Positions 23,185 to 24,226 of a DNA stretch of 24,226 nucleotides are shown one piece after another. Made by a program: the position numbers and the translations under genes. The DNA lies in contig CAYULU010000027.1 of assembly GCA_964445745.1 (NCBI GenBank), positions 1 through 24,226 of the forward strand, written 5' to 3'. Under the pieces are notes generated by a model. It had not been told where the DNA came from, ran no database searches, and saw nothing but the letters and a program-made list of their open reading frames with translations. This stretch comes from UBA1443 sp964445745 (GTDB lineage: Bacteria > Omnitrophota > Omnitrophia > Omnitrophales > Aquincolibacteriaceae). Numbering within the stretch: position 1 is the first letter of the stretch; every line of letters starts with the position of its first letter.

Positions 23185-24226
23185 TCAGTTAATCCTAATC
23201 AGTTTTTCGTAAAAATTTGTGCGACGATACGATAGTTTATCCCAAGAATATTCTTTAGACTTTTTAATATTTATTTCACTCATTCGATTAAGCTTTGAAG
23301 GGTTTTGAATTAATTCGATAATCTTGTTAGCAAACCCATCTACATCATCGGGCTCAAACATAAATTCAGTATCCAATAATTCAGGAATACCATTTACAGG
23401 GGTCGATAAACATGGCAGGCCTACAGCCATCGCTTCAATCATGGATCTAGGTAGTCCCTCCGATCGTGCTGGAAGTACAAATAAATCACTCTTCACCAAT
23501 TCATTTCTAACATCGTTAGGAGATGTCAACAACCCTACAAACTTCACATAATTATCTACACCTAATTTCTTCGCATACGTTTCAAAATGCTTTCGTTTTG
23601 ATCCGTCGCCAATAAACCTAACACTACAATTACAGTTATCGTCTCTTAACTTCTTAAGTATTTTTATAAGCGTGCCATGACCTTTTATATAGTTATTTAT
23701 ACTATTTGCTGTATGAATAATGATGTATTCTTTTTTATCACTTGAGTATTTTTTGGGATCTCCAAAGTATCCATCCCTTAAATCAATTGTAGAATAATAA
23801 GTCTCAAAATGTCGGCTGTCCTCACCATTCGCCCTCGCGTATGAAGGATATTTTGTTTGCAAATAATTTCGAGTAACATATGAAACACCATTTGCGTTCT
23901 TAACAGCTTCTTTTAATTTCCTTGTATATATTATGCGAGCTATTTGGTTAGAAGCATATGCGTTACTAGGGTCTGCTACCACCTCTACGAAGTAAGGCCT
24001 TCTTTTTTGCCTGTAAAAATCAAGCACCATAAAGGCAGACACTGAGGGCAATCTTATTATTGCATAATTTGCATTTGCTACAGCTTCTTTAGAAGCTTTC
24101 CGGAACTTGAAATAAGATTTAAGATATTCTTTCATGCCCCTCATACTTGGGAGCTCTACAATTCTTACATTAGGGCCATCAACCCTTCTATAATTTTTAA
24201 TTTCTTGTTTTGAAACAAATTTAACC
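23185..24226 (-). CDS. GT4-type glycosyltransferase, 5' end outside window
   Basis: The reading frame is open to the right edge: 27 further codons precede the first in-window ATG (24144), reading VKFVSKQEIKNYRRVDGPN and on, so the true start is beyond 24226 and at least 346 residues are encoded. The C-terminal half has the GT4/GT-B pattern: IKGHGTLIKILKKL, VRFIGDGSKRKHFE, VKFVGLLTSPNDV, then SDLFVLPARSEGLPRSMIEA with the EX7E motif, and GLPCLSTPVNGIPELL. It transfers a sugar from a nucleotide donor, probably in O-antigen, capsule or exopolysaccharide synthesis; the substrates are unknown. Its composition is visibly AT-rich (many AAA, ATA, TTA codons) against all genes to its left, suggesting horizontal transfer. 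It ends 80 bp from the IS30 remnant. Confidence 0.9.
   Translation of the reverse strand, partial: VKFVSKQEIKNYRRVDGPNVRIVELPSMRGMKEYLKSYFKFRKASKEAVANANYAIIRLPSVSAFMVLDFYRQKRRPYFVEVVADPSNAYASNQIARIIYTRKLKEAVKNANGVSYVTRNYLQTKYPSYARANGEDSRHFETYYSTIDLRDGYFGDPKKYSSDKKEYIIIHTANSINNYIKGHGTLIKILKKLRDDNCNCSVRFIGDGSKRKHFETYAKKLGVDNYVKFVGLLTSPNDVRNELVKSDLFVLPARSEGLPRSMIEAMAVGLPCLSTPVNGIPELLDTEFMFEPDDVDGFANKIIELIQNPSKLNRMSEINIKKSKEYSWDKLSYRRTNFYEKLIRIN

Overview
The window carries 21 protein-coding genes plus a 32-residue small ORF, all but one on the minus strand, so most transcription runs from right to left. Base composition is moderate in GC up to about 22.7 kb and then becomes visibly AT-rich. The gene set points to a Gram-negative bacterium with a respiratory metabolism: a fused electron-transfer flavoprotein, ETF:quinone oxidoreductase, secreted redox protein, MscS channel and proteobacterial-type LeuCD. 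I cannot name the phylum from sequence alone; an uncultivated deltaproteobacteria-, Nitrospirota- or Omnitrophota-like lineage would fit, and this is a guess. No rRNA, tRNA, CRISPR array or complete mobile element was seen.

Region 1 (1-5.3 kb) looks like an osmotic-stress operon read as mscS, a trehalose-6-phosphate synthase fused to a membrane sensor/HAMP module, trehalose-phosphatase, a 32-residue membrane protein and a secreted conserved protein. The last three junctions are short or overlapping (10 nt gap, then ATGA and GTGA overlaps). Region 2 (5.3-8.5 kb) holds thiD with an MFS transporter, a secreted thioredoxin-like protein and a four-helix membrane protein. Region 3 (8.6-12.3 kb) is an electron-transfer unit: a single-chain EtfB-EtfA fusion and ETF:quinone oxidoreductase. 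Region 4 (12.4-16.4 kb) is a sulfur-assimilation operon, rrf2-metY-cysK-metX, preceded by an exact consensus sigma70-type promoter whose -10 box overlaps a 21-bp palindrome, probably the autoregulatory operator. The only plus-strand gene, a 79-residue unknown, diverges from it.

Region 5 (16.9-19.3 kb) packs three RNA-modification enzymes (a 23S uracil methyltransferase, TrmB, and a pseudouridine synthase) with overlapping ends. Region 6 (19.6-22.7 kb) has leuC-leuD and a TIGR01777 epimerase-like gene; the leuC promoter lies so close to its ATG that the message may be leaderless. Region 7 (22.7-24.2 kb) is a junction: a decayed IS30 transposase remnant followed by an AT-rich glycosyltransferase gene that runs off the window, probably the edge of an acquired surface-polysaccharide locus.

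The most novel item is an 82-bp dispersed inverted repeat present three times (126-207, 7360-7441, 19391-19472), always in the same orientation just after the 3' end of a minus-strand gene. Its sequence differences between copies mostly preserve pairing as G.U if the minus strand is the RNA, suggesting a structured RNA element rather than a passive DNA repeat. The sensor-fused OtsA is the second item of interest.
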